Assembly: GCF_030408755.1 (NCBI RefSeq)
Contig: NZ_CP047209.1
Location: 1,054,001-1,118,000 of the forward strand
Reading direction: 5' to 3'
From: Corynebacterium felinum
Lineage (GTDB): Bacteria > Actinomycetota > Actinomycetes > Mycobacteriales > Mycobacteriaceae
DNA: 64,000 nucleotides
In this document: piece after piece, positions 34,141 through 42,429 of the stretch
Position numbering within the stretch: position 1 is the stretch's first letter
Layout of the letters: each line of letters begins with the position of its first letter
Notes under the pieces: model-generated
What the model was told of the DNA's origin: nothing
The model's input: only the letters and a program-made list of their open reading frames with translations
The model's database searches: none
Made by a program: the position numbers and the translations under genes

Positions 34141-34815
34141 CTACTTCAACCTGTAGCCAGAACCACGAATAGTCTCCACACGCTCAGGGCCAATCTTCTT
34201 CCGCAACGTCTTGATATACACATCAACCACATTCGAACTCGGATCAAAATCCAAACCCCACACCTGGCTCAGCAAACTCGCGCGCGACAGCACCATCCCC
34301 GGGTGGCGCATAAAAGTCTCCAACAAACCCATCTCACGCCGCGACAAATCCTTCCACTTGCCATCCACCTGAACCCGGTGCGTATGCAAATCCAACACCA
34401 AACCCTTATGCGTCAGCTGGCTAGTCGACGCCGCCGACTCAGACTTCGCCGGAGAATAATCACTCAAACGCAAACGCACACGCGCCAACAACTCAGCAAA
34501 CTGAAACGGCTTCGGCATATAATCGTTCGCCCCGCCCTCCAGCGTACGAATCCGATCATCCAAACCCGTACGGGCAGTAAGCACAATGATCGGAATAGTC
34601 ACCCCCAACGAACGCAACTGGCTCAACACATCAGTGCCATCCATATTGGGCAAACCCAAGTCCAAAATCACCAACTGGTAATCATTTGACAAGATCGTGG
34701 CAAAAGCCTCAGGGCCAGTCGTAGCCACATCACAGCTATATCCAGACGACTCCAAACCACGCGCAATAAACTCAGCGATATCGTCATCATCTTCAGCAAT
34801 CAGAATACGGCTCAT
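34141..34815 (-). CDS. two-component response regulator, OmpR/PhoB family
   Basis: A 224-residue regulator. The receiver domain (1-115) has the acidic pocket EDDDD, phospho-acceptor Asp52 in LVILDLGLPNMDG, Thr in VLTAR and Lys in MPKPF. The C-terminal winged helix (about 130-224) ends with VVDVYIKTLRKKIG ... IRGSGYRLK. ATG 34815 is preferred over TTG 34818 because AGGGG is then well spaced. It follows the histidine kinase gene by 89 bases and should act with it. Targets are unknown; the adjacent transport and glycerate kinase genes are the first candidates. Confidence 0.92.
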   Translation of the reverse strand: MSRILIAEDDDDIAEFIARGLESSGYSCDVATTGPEAFATILSNDYQLVILDLGLPNMDGTDVLSQLRSLGVTIPIIVLTARTGLDDRIRTLEGGANDYMPKPFQFAELLARVRLRLSDYSPAKSESAASTSQLTHKGLVLDLHTHRVQVDGKWKDLSRREMGLLETFMRHPGMVLSRASLLSQVWGLDFDPSSNVVDVYIKTLRKKIGPERVETIRGSGYRLK

Positions 34816-34904
34816 CAACGTCCCCTAGAAAAATACTCAAACTTTCCCATGCCTGTAACTAAAAGGCAGACAATGAAAAGCTTATATCTTTAGCGGAAAG
34901 TAAT

Positions 34905-36419
34905 CTAGAAAAATGGATCATCAGCCGACTGTACAGGCAAAGTGATACCAAAAGTAGCCCCCTGGCCCTCAACAGACTCCACCCACGCATGGCCACCATG
35001 CGCTTGAGCAATAGCCGAAACAATCGAAAGACCCAAACCAGCGCCCTTCTTCGCCACACCCTTATCACTTTGCTCATGCTGCCCGCGGCGGAACCGCTTA
35101 AACAAATTCTCCTTAGCCTCCGGCTTCACACCAGGGCCAAAATCACGCACAGAAAAACTCACCGTCTGCGCAGACTCATCAAGAGAAGAACTCAACAAAA
35201 TTGGAGTTACCTCATCCGTATACTTCACCGCATTACGCACCAACTCCAACACTGCCTCCGTCACCCTCTCAGCATCAAGAAGAACCACACCTTCGGCAAT
35301 CGCCACTAAATCAGTGCGCCCCTGAGACAACATCGCAGCCTTATCATCCAAACTGATACTCAACTCAGACAAATCACACGGTGCCAAATGCAAGAAATCA
35401 GCGGCATTTGCATCTGCAATGGCAAGTGTGAGCAAATCATTGACCATACGGGTCATACGATCCAACTCTTGAGTACACAGCTGAATCGACCGCGTTCGCT
35501 GCGCAGCATCGCCCGATTCCAACAACTCCAAATGCCCCCGCACCACCGTAATCGGAGTGCGCAGTTCGTGGCCGGCATCATCAACGAATTGGCGTTGAGC
35601 CGCGTAAGCCAAATCAATCCGATCCAACATGCGATTAAAAGTTCGAGCCAACTGCGCAATCTCATCATCTCCATGCACTGGTACTCGAGTTTTTAAATCG
35701 GAATCAGAAATCTGGGCAGCTACATCCCTCAATGCCCGCACTGGGACTAAAACTTGAGCAGCAACGAGCCAAGCGATCACGGCGGAGAGTAAAAGCCCTA
35801 AAAAACCCAAAGCGGCAAACAACTTGGTTTCTTGAGCAACAGCATCGTAACGTGCAGATGTAAAAACTAAAACTAACAAATAATCAGTTCGGTAGAAAAC
35901 CTGGTTTTGTTCCTGATTGGAATGCATTTCAGTTCCGATCGGAACCTTCCCCCAATGCACATTCTTGTACTCGGGAGTGCTGGTAATTCCACTATAACTA
36001 ACATCAGCAATGACTGATCGCAACAATTGTTCATCCAAAGACAAAACAGCAGGTTTCTCTGAAGACTTAAAACCCTGCTGTTGAATTAAATGCGAATCAA
36101 CGACACCAATTAGAACTTCATTTCTATCGGGAATCTCACGTCGGAGGAAATTCTCCAACAATGATCGAGAATCTGGAAAATCTTGACCGAAATTATCAGA
36201 AAAAGATCGAAGCTCCAAAACAGCCTTTTCAACGGAAGCGTTCGCTGAAGTATGAACTTGGCTTCGGCGAACTGTATCTTGTAGAAACACCATTGACGCC
36301 AGCGCACTAAAGACCACAACAATGATCCAAATCATAATGCGCCAGCGAATAGAGGCAGTAAAGTGCTTTAATTTCACCTTAATCGTCGTCGTCCCAATCG
36401 TCGTCCATGTCATCGACAT
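34905..36419 (-). CDS. membrane sensor histidine kinase
   Basis: A 504-residue kinase. TM1 at about 26-46, an extracytoplasmic sensor (about 47-190), TM2 at about 195-218, a HAMP segment (VLVPVRALRDVAAQI), phospho-His in DDAGHELRTPITVV (near 290), N-box ELVRNAVKYT, and G-boxes DFGPGV and GAGLGLSI. The sensor part shares FLRREIPDRNEVLIGVV and YKNVHWGKVPI with the kinase-less protein at 39686-40423 (YLSKQIPDDNQALVGII; YGDIHWAKIEL). The ATG at 36419 has AGGA upstream and overlaps the preceding gene by 41 bases; GTG 36377, directly after that gene's stop, is the alternative. Confidence 0.92.
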   Translation of the reverse strand: MSMTWTTIGTTTIKVKLKHFTASIRWRIMIWIIVVVFSALASMVFLQDTVRRSQVHTSANASVEKAVLELRSFSDNFGQDFPDSRSLLENFLRREIPDRNEVLIGVVDSHLIQQQGFKSSEKPAVLSLDEQLLRSVIADVSYSGITSTPEYKNVHWGKVPIGTEMHSNQEQNQVFYRTDYLLVLVFTSARYDAVAQETKLFAALGFLGLLLSAVIAWLVAAQVLVPVRALRDVAAQISDSDLKTRVPVHGDDEIAQLARTFNRMLDRIDLAYAAQRQFVDDAGHELRTPITVVRGHLELLESGDAAQRTRSIQLCTQELDRMTRMVNDLLTLAIADANAADFLHLAPCDLSELSISLDDKAAMLSQGRTDLVAIAEGVVLLDAERVTEAVLELVRNAVKYTDEVTPILLSSSLDESAQTVSFSVRDFGPGVKPEAKENLFKRFRRGQHEQSDKGVAKKGAGLGLSIVSAIAQAHGGHAWVESVEGQGATFGITLPVQSADDPFF

Positions 36420-36801
36420 CCTGATACATCAATGGTGCCTGAGGTTGCACAAAAGCAGGGGGAATCGGAGGTACCTGAATTGGCGGTAACTGTGGCACAT
36501 GAATGACAGGAGGAACAACATTCTGTGGAACAGCTGCTGGGGGAGCTGGAGCCGGAGCTGGAGCAGGTACTTGCTGCACAGGTTCTGCAGGTAATGGAGT
36601 GGGGTCGTTGGCATCAACAGTTTCCAGTGGCTGCTCCGTTGGAGCGGTCTTTTCAGTCGAGCTCACCCGAATGCTCAACGCAGTGGGATCCAAGGTGGGA
36701 GGCTTTTTATTTGAAGATAAAGCCGCACCCGCCAACGCCACAATGATTAACAAAATAAGTACACCCGCTAAAGGAGCAAACTTTTTCACGGCTGTAGACA
36801 T
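36379..36801 (-). CDS. Pro-rich single-pass membrane protein
   Basis: A 140-residue protein. One N-terminal membrane helix (about residues 10-30, LAGVLILLIIVALAGAAL), then an extracytoplasmic region rich in Pro, Ala, Val and Gln (PAPAPAPAPPAAVPQ, HVPQLPPIQVPPIPP), ending in a very acidic tail DVDDMDDDWDDDD. No lipobox. The tail could bind metal or cationic envelope partners (guess). AGAGG six bases before ATG 36801 fixes the start; the frame is open to 36834. It overlaps the histidine kinase gene, so it may be an accessory sensor or modulator of the kinase. Family not recognised. Confidence 0.75.
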   Translation of the reverse strand: MSTAVKKFAPLAGVLILLIIVALAGAALSSNKKPPTLDPTALSIRVSSTEKTAPTEQPLETVDANDPTPLPAEPVQQVPAPAPAPAPPAAVPQNVVPPVIHVPQLPPIQVPPIPPAFVQPQAPLMYQDVDDMDDDWDDDD

Positions 36802-36867
36802 AGTAGACCTCTCAGAAAATAAACTATGGGACACAAATTATCACATTTGCGCTTCTAGTGATTGAAT

Positions 36868-36888
36868 TAGGCTTAACAACAAGCCTTA
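36868..36888 (-). terminator. weak hairpin after the glycerate kinase gene
   Basis: AGGCTT and AAGCCT pair around AACAAC, seven or so bases after the kinase stop. AT-rich flanks follow. It may partly separate the transport/kinase genes from the two-component genes. Confidence 0.4.
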
Positions 36889-36894
36889 AACGTC

Positions 36895-38124
36895 CTAAGC
36901 CACGGAGCGAGACTTGTACCGATCAAACTGGCGATCTTCGCTGCGAGCAGCGAGAACACTGCCGAGCTGAAGCATACGCATAGACCTTTCTGCGGCGTCG
37001 ATAAGCAAATCCTTGCCATTCTCCACGGCATCTTCAAGTGCCATAGGCGAAGTCATAATTGACTCGATTGCAGCGACTCCAACCTCATGTACCTTCGGTG
37101 CACCTTTACCCAACGTGCCTGCCAAACCCAAAACTGGGACACCTATGAGTTGCGCACGTCGGGCAATTTCGGCAGGAACCTTACCTTTGGGTGTTTGGAA
37201 ATCGATCGCTCCCTCAGCAGTGATAATTAAATCAGCCTGCCTAATCAAGTCACTCAAACCTGCATTCGTTCCAGCAGGCAAGTCTTCTAAAAGTACCTCA
37301 AAGCGATTCTTAGCCGTTGCTCCTACTGCCATTAAACCAGCGCCTAAACCGCCAGAAGCTCCGGAACCGGCTCCCCTTAGATCGGAGGAAGGGTTAAAGG
37401 TATGTTCCAGAAGTGAAGCCCATGTTTCCAACGCACAATCGAGCACTTCCACCTGTTCTGGACTAGCACCTTTCTGAGGTCCAAACACTCGTGCCACCCC
37501 TTGGGGCCCAGTGAGCACGTTATGCATATTGCACGCCAGTACTATTTCGGACTCAGCAAGTGCCGGATGTATGTTGGTAACGTCCAACTCTGCTGCGGCC
37601 ACTAAAGCCGAGCCACCGCGAGCGATTTCATTGCCCTCGGAATTGAGGATACGTAACCCTAAAGCACGCAACGCACCAGCGCCACCATCAGAGGTACCGG
37701 AATCACCACAACCAACCACAATTGAACGAATACCGTTGTTCAGCACATCCGCAATGACCTGGCCAACACCGTAAGTACAGGTGGCACCGGGATCACGCAT
37801 ATCACGGGGAACAAGGGATAAACCAGCAGACTGTGCCATTTCAACTACGGCAATACCATGGTCAACAAATTCCAACCACTGCGCCGATACTTCAGCACCA
37901 ACAGGACCTTGCACATTGATTTTGTGTACCTTGGTACCCGGGCGTGTGGCTAGAATGTCGATACTGCCTTCGCCGCCATCTGCCACGGGGAATGAATCGA
38001 TGCGAACTGTTGGCAAGACGCGCCGAATACCACAGGAAATAGCTTCTGCAACTTCGACAGCAGTTAAGGACTCTTTGAAGCCAGAAGGGGCGATCAAAAT
38101 ACGTTCGGGTAGATACATAGTCAT
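36895..38124 (-). CDS. glxK: glycerate kinase (GlxK/GarK family)
   Basis: A 409-residue kinase of the class II glycerate kinase family (usual length about 380-400). IAPSGFKESLTAVEVAEAI (9-27) and VADGGEGS (about 48-55) begin the fold; VGCGDSGTSDGGAGALRALG and GSGASGGLGAGL are nucleotide and substrate loops; ITAEGAIDFQTPKGKVP holds the conserved Asp/Gln/Lys. It phosphorylates D-glycerate to a phosphoglycerate entering glycolysis. ATG 38124 is chosen for AAGG ten bases upstream. It follows the DASS transporter by 86 bases, which suggests that glycerate, or an acid turned into glycerate, is the imported substrate. Confidence 0.92.
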   Translation of the reverse strand: MTMYLPERILIAPSGFKESLTAVEVAEAISCGIRRVLPTVRIDSFPVADGGEGSIDILATRPGTKVHKINVQGPVGAEVSAQWLEFVDHGIAVVEMAQSAGLSLVPRDMRDPGATCTYGVGQVIADVLNNGIRSIVVGCGDSGTSDGGAGALRALGLRILNSEGNEIARGGSALVAAAELDVTNIHPALAESEIVLACNMHNVLTGPQGVARVFGPQKGASPEQVEVLDCALETWASLLEHTFNPSSDLRGAGSGASGGLGAGLMAVGATAKNRFEVLLEDLPAGTNAGLSDLIRQADLIITAEGAIDFQTPKGKVPAEIARRAQLIGVPVLGLAGTLGKGAPKVHEVGVAAIESIMTSPMALEDAVENGKDLLIDAAERSMRMLQLGSVLAARSEDRQFDRYKSRSVA

Positions 38125-38210
38125 AAAAATCAAACCTTTCTAAGGGCCGTGTGCAGAAAAATAGTGCACGATGGAAAATGTGGGGAAATGAAATTTGGGA
38201 GTGTTTTTGT

Positions 38211-39689
38211 CTATGGAGTCAAATGCAGTCCCATCAATGGCCAGATCCAGAATGCGAAAAGTGCGATCGTCGCGATATGGAAGGGAAACAATATGAAGGA
38301 AATTCGCATGAGTTGGCTTTGCGTGAAGCTGGGGAATTCCTCGTTGTTTTCTGAATAAAAGATGACCAGAGGTTTAGCTGAACTTGGTAGCGTGTGACAA
38401 AAACCTGAAGCTGCAGTGGAAATAAATGCCACCGCTACTGGGTTAAGTTCAAGCGGCAAAGCCAATGAAATAACGATCGGAATTAACACTGCGCTGCGTG
38501 CAGACCGCGACTGGATGAGTAGATGCGCCGCTGAAGAGATGGCAATCACTGCAAGAATAAACGCCCATTGAGCGGCTGATCCGGTAGGCAATCGGCCAAA
38601 AATCGCATGAGCCATAATTTCAGCAGCACCAGATTCTTTCAATGCGTGTGAAATAGCGACGGTAGCTGTCATGAACAGCAACAGAGACCAGGGAACTTTT
38701 TTGATTGCCTCATTCAGCTCGACTGCTCCGAAACGCGGAGAAGTAATCAGCAGCGCACAGATAACCGCAACCAAAGCGGGAGGGATTTGGTGCAGGGATT
38801 CACTCAACCACAGGGCTATTGCAATGCCGAGTACGATTAATGTGCGGCTTTCCTGCAATGACCTTGCAGGTTGTGGAGGAAAATCATACTCGCTGATTGA
38901 AAGTGTGCTTTTCCGTTGCTTCCTGTTCGATGTCGCTAGATATATTACTTCAGCTGAGATATGGCTTGCGACGATTGCCAGTGGTAAACCGTAAAGCATC
39001 CATTGCGTAAAAGTAATGGTTCCGAAACCAGATTCTTCGAGGATCTGCGCGGTGATTAAGTGAGCACCAGCACCAATAAAGCTCGCCACCGCCGATAGTA
39101 GAACTACACTAGGCAAAACAATAGACAAGGTTACGATCAGCCAGTTATGGGTATTTTTCAATACTGGGACAATCGCCAAGAAGACTGGAAGAATTAGTGC
39201 AGCACGCCCTGAGGTAGCAGGAATCATAAAGGCTGTACACACGATTGCAAGAGTGAGTAAATGTACCAGAGCTCGAGGGCTTTTAACTCCAGAACACAGC
39301 CATGCTGTAGCACGAGGAGCCAAACCGGTTTTCGTAACTGCTGCTGCGATTACGAATGCCCCAATGAGAAGCCAAGTTGTTTCGTCACCTAGGGGTTGGA
39401 AGAACTTATCTACATTGATGATTCCTAAAATAACCAAAAGACAAGCAGCGCCTAAGGCTACATAAGTGTCTGGAACTTTTGAAAAAACCCACAAGAATAC
39501 AGCAGCTACGAATACCGCTAGTGTTAGTCGCGCGGCACCATCTAAGGCACTTGGTGCCCAAAGTAATGCGGCTACGCACACGATTCCGATGATCGTGATG
39601 AAGATGGATTTGGGTTGAGGTCGCTTCGGAGTTGGTAATTGCGGAAATTCTGGTTGTGAGGATGAGGCAGGTGTTATTAACATCGTCAC
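38211..39689 (-). CDS. SLC13/DASS-type anion transporter
   Basis: A 492-residue transporter with about 12 helices. GDETTWLLIGAFVIAAAVTKTGL (about 103-125), IPATSGRAALILPVFLAIVP (about 165-184) and, in the second half, ISSAAHLLIQSRSARSAVLIPI and ISTAASGFCHTLPSSAKPL are the paired clamshell motifs that bind anion and sodium in the DASS family (di/tricarboxylates, sulfate, other organic acids). GTG 39689 is the start because GGAGGTG stands seven bases upstream; its GTGA overlaps the stop of the sensor gene, so they are coupled. Substrate likely glycerate or a C3-C4 acid (inferred from the kinase next door). Confidence 0.87.
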   Translation of the reverse strand: MTMLITPASSSQPEFPQLPTPKRPQPKSIFITIIGIVCVAALLWAPSALDGAARLTLAVFVAAVFLWVFSKVPDTYVALGAACLLVILGIINVDKFFQPLGDETTWLLIGAFVIAAAVTKTGLAPRATAWLCSGVKSPRALVHLLTLAIVCTAFMIPATSGRAALILPVFLAIVPVLKNTHNWLIVTLSIVLPSVVLLSAVASFIGAGAHLITAQILEESGFGTITFTQWMLYGLPLAIVASHISAEVIYLATSNRKQRKSTLSISEYDFPPQPARSLQESRTLIVLGIAIALWLSESLHQIPPALVAVICALLITSPRFGAVELNEAIKKVPWSLLLFMTATVAISHALKESGAAEIMAHAIFGRLPTGSAAQWAFILAVIAISSAAHLLIQSRSARSAVLIPIVISLALPLELNPVAVAFISTAASGFCHTLPSSAKPLVIFYSENNEEFPSFTQSQLMRISFILFPFHIATIALFAFWIWPLMGLHLTP

Positions 39690-40423
39690 AAGAATTCACC
39701 TCCATTTTTTGCTCTAATTCGTGCACGTTCGAGGGCTACATCAACTACTGCGGCCAGATCTTGTGTTTCCAATCCACTGATGCTGTCCACATCAAGTCGT
39801 GAATCGTCCCTATCGGCTTCGATGATGGCCTGGCGTAGCTGCGCAAGCGGGTGGAAAAACTGACCAGAGATTATCCAAGCCAAGAATCCACAAATCGCAA
39901 CTCCGACGAGACCTATAGCTAGGACGATGCCAAGAACATAATGGATTTGCTGAACTTGTTTATCGATGAACTGAGCTACGACGAGGCTGGCGGAGTCCAA
40001 CTCGATTTTGGCCCAGTGGATGTCACCATAGAGAGGATCTTGAGCAACTCCTGTTGCGCCGTCTAAAGAAGCAACTAATCCGGGGCTAAGAGGGTTCGGA
40101 GCGTTTTTTAACCCGACGATTTTTCCGTGAATAATTCCTACAAGTGCCTGGTTATCATCAGGAATCTGTTTGCTGAGATACCGTGGAAGGAGTTCGGCCG
40201 CGACAGAGGGATCAAGTGTTTCAGTACTATCGATTCCCTCTGCAGCTGCAACGAATGCTTGAAATTCTGAAATTTCTTGCGCAATTTCTCGATGGGCCTC
40301 TTCGTTAATGGATACCATCAAGAGGCTGCGTGCGGTTAGAAGCCCCGCTACTAGTGATAGTCCGGCGGCTACCATACACCACAGAGCCATGCGTTTGCGT
40401 AATGAGGCTTGAGTGCTCTGCAT
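39686..40423 (-). CDS. membrane sensor protein without kinase domain
   Basis: A 245-residue protein built as a sensor kinase front half. TM1 at about 12-38, an extracytoplasmic domain (about 39-160), TM2 at about 163-187, then a HAMP-like piece (HPLAQLRQAIIEADRDDSRLDV) and about 25 charged residues. There is no HisKA or ATPase region and no trace of one downstream; the next gene starts in its stop codon. The sensor resembles that of the histidine kinase at 34905-36419. It may be a co-sensor that heterodimerises with that kinase, or a decayed kinase kept for its sensor. GGAAGC precedes ATG 40423. Confidence 0.8.
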   Translation of the reverse strand: MQSTQASLRKRMALWCMVAAGLSLVAGLLTARSLLMVSINEEAHREIAQEISEFQAFVAAAEGIDSTETLDPSVAAELLPRYLSKQIPDDNQALVGIIHGKIVGLKNAPNPLSPGLVASLDGATGVAQDPLYGDIHWAKIELDSASLVVAQFIDKQVQQIHYVLGIVLAIGLVGVAICGFLAWIISGQFFHPLAQLRQAIIEADRDDSRLDVDSISGLETQDLAAVVDVALERARIRAKNGGEFL

Positions 40424-40470
40424 GATTAAAGCTTCCTTTCAACGTTGAGACCCAGAGGATTAGTGGTGTA

Positions 40471-40531
40471 CCCCACCCACATGCTGAGAGTTACCTTGGG
40501 AAGGTAGTACGCAATCGCATGTGGTTGGGGG
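40471..40531. promoter_or_regulatory. nested inverted repeats upstream of the sensor-transporter operon
   Basis: Outer arms CCCACCCACATGC and GCATGTGGTTGGGG pair with small bulges. Inside lies the exact dyad TACCTT-GGG-AAGGTA (40492-40507). The element starts 48 bases before the sensor gene's ATG. It could be an operator for the regulator encoded in the same cluster or a folded mRNA leader. Confidence 0.5.
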
Positions 40532-40695
40532 CCGCCTTGACCGTGTGGCCAACTCTTTGGCGACACTGTCCATCTTCGTTGCTTGCAGTGAAGCTATTAT
40601 GAAACCCGTATGAAACTTTCTTCATTCATAGGTTTTCTTGGGTAAAAATGGTGGTTGTGTGGTGTTTTTGCACTTGAGAAAAGCTTGAGAAAAGC

Positions 40696-40735
40696 ACAAC
40701 AAACCCTACCCCATTTAAGGGGTAGGGTTTGTTGT
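40696..40735. terminator. strong hairpin between operons
   Basis: ACAACAAACCCTACCCC (40696-40712) and its exact complement (40719-40735) form a 17-bp perfect stem with a six-base loop, about 60 bases after the stop of the membrane protein gene at 40795. Confidence 0.75.
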
Positions 40736-40794
40736 CGAATGTATCTATCGGCTGTTGGATATGTAGTTTGAACCTGCCCTAGCTTTGGTCGAAA

Positions 40795-41292
40795 CTAAAA
40801 TGCGCCGGTGATGCGAGGCAGCATCATCAAAATGGCGACAATGACCCACAGTAGGGAGAAGATGCCACCGAACATCGACAGCTGGCTTTTCGCCTTTGCC
40901 CAATCGGCAACAGTGAACTCGCCTTCAGCTTGCTCATCGGCAGGCAGCAACTTCAGCGCGCCCATCATCTGCTTTTGCTTCGGGGAAATAACAAAGAGCA
41001 GCAGACCCCACGCGATGATCGACAGCGCAATCGAGGCGTGGAAGCGACCATCCGACCAGAAATCGCCGGTGAACATGACAGCAAACCCTAGCAGTGGGAC
41101 AAGCAGTGACAACATGCCGTAGGTTTGGGTGGTCTTATGAAGAACCTGCATGGCACCCATTGCCTTCTCGTCGCCATCTTTTGCCTTCAGTGCCTGTACC
41201 TGGAAGGTGGAGACTGCAACGGTGATGGGGCCAAGGAACAAAACGGCGGCAAGGATATGCAGCAAAACAATGATAGAACCCACGATTTTCAA
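40795..41292 (-). CDS. small four-helix membrane protein (DUF2269-like)
   Basis: A 165-residue membrane protein with four hydrophobic segments (about 5-30, 58-78, 84-104, 140-162) and a charged cytosolic loop (105-137). HILAAVLFLGPITVAV near the N-terminus, with His12, and later helices recall DUF2269-type predicted membrane proteins; the match is from memory and not certain. Function unknown. ATG start, RBS GAGAGCG. A strong hairpin follows, and the nuclease gene precedes it by 50 bases on the same strand, so the two may be co-transcribed. Confidence 0.75.
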   Translation of the reverse strand: MKIVGSIIVLLHILAAVLFLGPITVAVSTFQVQALKAKDGDEKAMGAMQVLHKTTQTYGMLSLLVPLLGFAVMFTGDFWSDGRFHASIALSIIAWGLLLFVISPKQKQMMGALKLLPADEQAEGEFTVADWAKAKSQLSMFGGIFSLLWVIVAILMMLPRITGAF

Positions 41293-41342
41293 CGCTCTCT
41301 TTCACATCAGTGGGATAAAAATTAAAAAACCAATCTCTTACC

Positions 41343-41963
41343 CTATCCCACGCAGCGTGCTTTGCGCATGACCGCCACATCCTTCTTGGGGAGCGGGAGC
41401 TGGTATTTTAGGCAAATATCAACCAAACGGTTGAAATATTCGCAATGGATTTTCGTATTCTCCGGCACCCAACGGGAGGGTAGATGATCGGATTTTTTCT
41501 GGTTTGCTGCTTTGGATACTGCAACGAGGTTTAGTGGGTCGTTGGCGAATTCTATTCTGCGTTGCCTACTCCATGAGTGCGCCCCGAGATCCCAGGCGGC
41601 ACGCAGGGGGAAGATGTGGTCAACTTCGATGGGTTCATCGGTGCTGATTTCTTTCCCCGTGTAGGGGTCGATGCCTGCAAGTGGCTGGTCAGGGTCGTAG
41701 CAACTCCCGCCACCGAATTGTTGCGCCAATGCTTGTCGGCGCGTGTCACAGCTTCCCGCTAATGTTACGTCCCAGCCGTTGCCAAACTGCTCACGTTCAT
41801 AACCTAAGATGCGCACCCGTTGTTCAACCGTGGGGACTGCGTCAAGGTTTTTCGGCGCGAATCCAAAGGGAATCTCAAGCACAATCAGCACAACCGTGAC
41901 GCTGATCAGTACAACAGGAACGAGTGGGACGGTGGGTTCGTAGCGAATCGGTGAAAGTCTCAT
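41343..41963 (-). CDS. membrane-anchored or secreted HNH-type nuclease (DUF1524-like)
   Basis: A 206-residue protein. A single hydrophobic N-terminal segment (about residues 12-33, VPLVPVVLISVTVVLIVLEI) directs it to the membrane or outside. The C-terminal domain has IEVDHIFPLRAAWDLG and NDPLNLVAVSKAANQKKSDHLPSRWVP, the His-Asn-His metal site of the HNH/DUF1524 type, as in the nuclease half of GmrSD and in secreted actinobacterial nucleases. Cys pairs (GSCDTR, GSCYDP, KIHCEY, DICLKY) suggest disulfides. It probably degrades extracellular DNA. ATG 41963 is preferred; the frame is open to 42071. Confidence 0.82.
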   Translation of the reverse strand: MRLSPIRYEPTVPLVPVVLISVTVVLIVLEIPFGFAPKNLDAVPTVEQRVRILGYEREQFGNGWDVTLAGSCDTRRQALAQQFGGGSCYDPDQPLAGIDPYTGKEISTDEPIEVDHIFPLRAAWDLGAHSWSRQRRIEFANDPLNLVAVSKAANQKKSDHLPSRWVPENTKIHCEYFNRLVDICLKYQLPLPKKDVAVMRKARCVG

Positions 41964-42393
41964 ACTGTATAAGACTGAAAAATCAGCCCGTGCGTTCCCA
42001 CTGATTTTGCGTCGACTCGGCTCGTTTCCATGCGCTGTGCCACAAGAGCAACGCTCCTGTGTGTGCTCCACGTGGTGCGGGGATACTCTCTGGGAAATAT
42101 TGATTCGACATAGAGAAAGTGCTACAGGTAAAACCGCAGGTGAATTTTTGGCAACTGTGCTGAAAGTCGAATCAGTATTTTTGAATCAATACCTACACAT
42201 TAATAGGCAGGCTATTTTTCCTCCTCCTCCTCCTGATCACATGGCTGTAGTGGACATCGCGGTGTTGAAGAGACTATATTCCTGCGTGTTATTGAGCATG
42301 GTTGCTCGGCCTAAACCCCTCGAAAACCCCACGTGTTCTCGCTGGGGCCGATGCTGGCGACGTCGATAAGCAAAAGTCTGCTGCAGCAAGCAC
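41964..42393. other. intergenic stretch, no convincing gene
   Basis: An open plus-strand frame of 120 codons (42007-42369) lacks an RBS and protein-like pattern. Otherwise only the two flanking genes' upstream or downstream DNA. Confidence 0.5.
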
Positions 42394-42418
42394 AAGAAAA
42401 ACCCCGCCGAAGCGGGGT
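42394..42418 (-). terminator. intrinsic terminator of putP
   Basis: ACCCCGC-CGAA-GCGGGGT, a seven-base GC stem with a stable tetraloop, followed on the minus strand by TTTTCTT. Twelve bases after the putP stop. Confidence 0.88.
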
Positions 42419-42429
42419 CAATGTGGAAA

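Noticed and set aside
40471..40600. TPP riboswitch-like words (GCTGAGAG near ACC...) upstream of the 40423 gene
   Set aside because: The rest of the THI-box consensus is missing, and the word lies on the strand opposite to the gene it would control.
42007..42369. 120-codon plus-strand frame before putP
   Set aside because: No RBS, Cys/Arg/Pro-rich, no family pattern. It ends beside the putP terminator.
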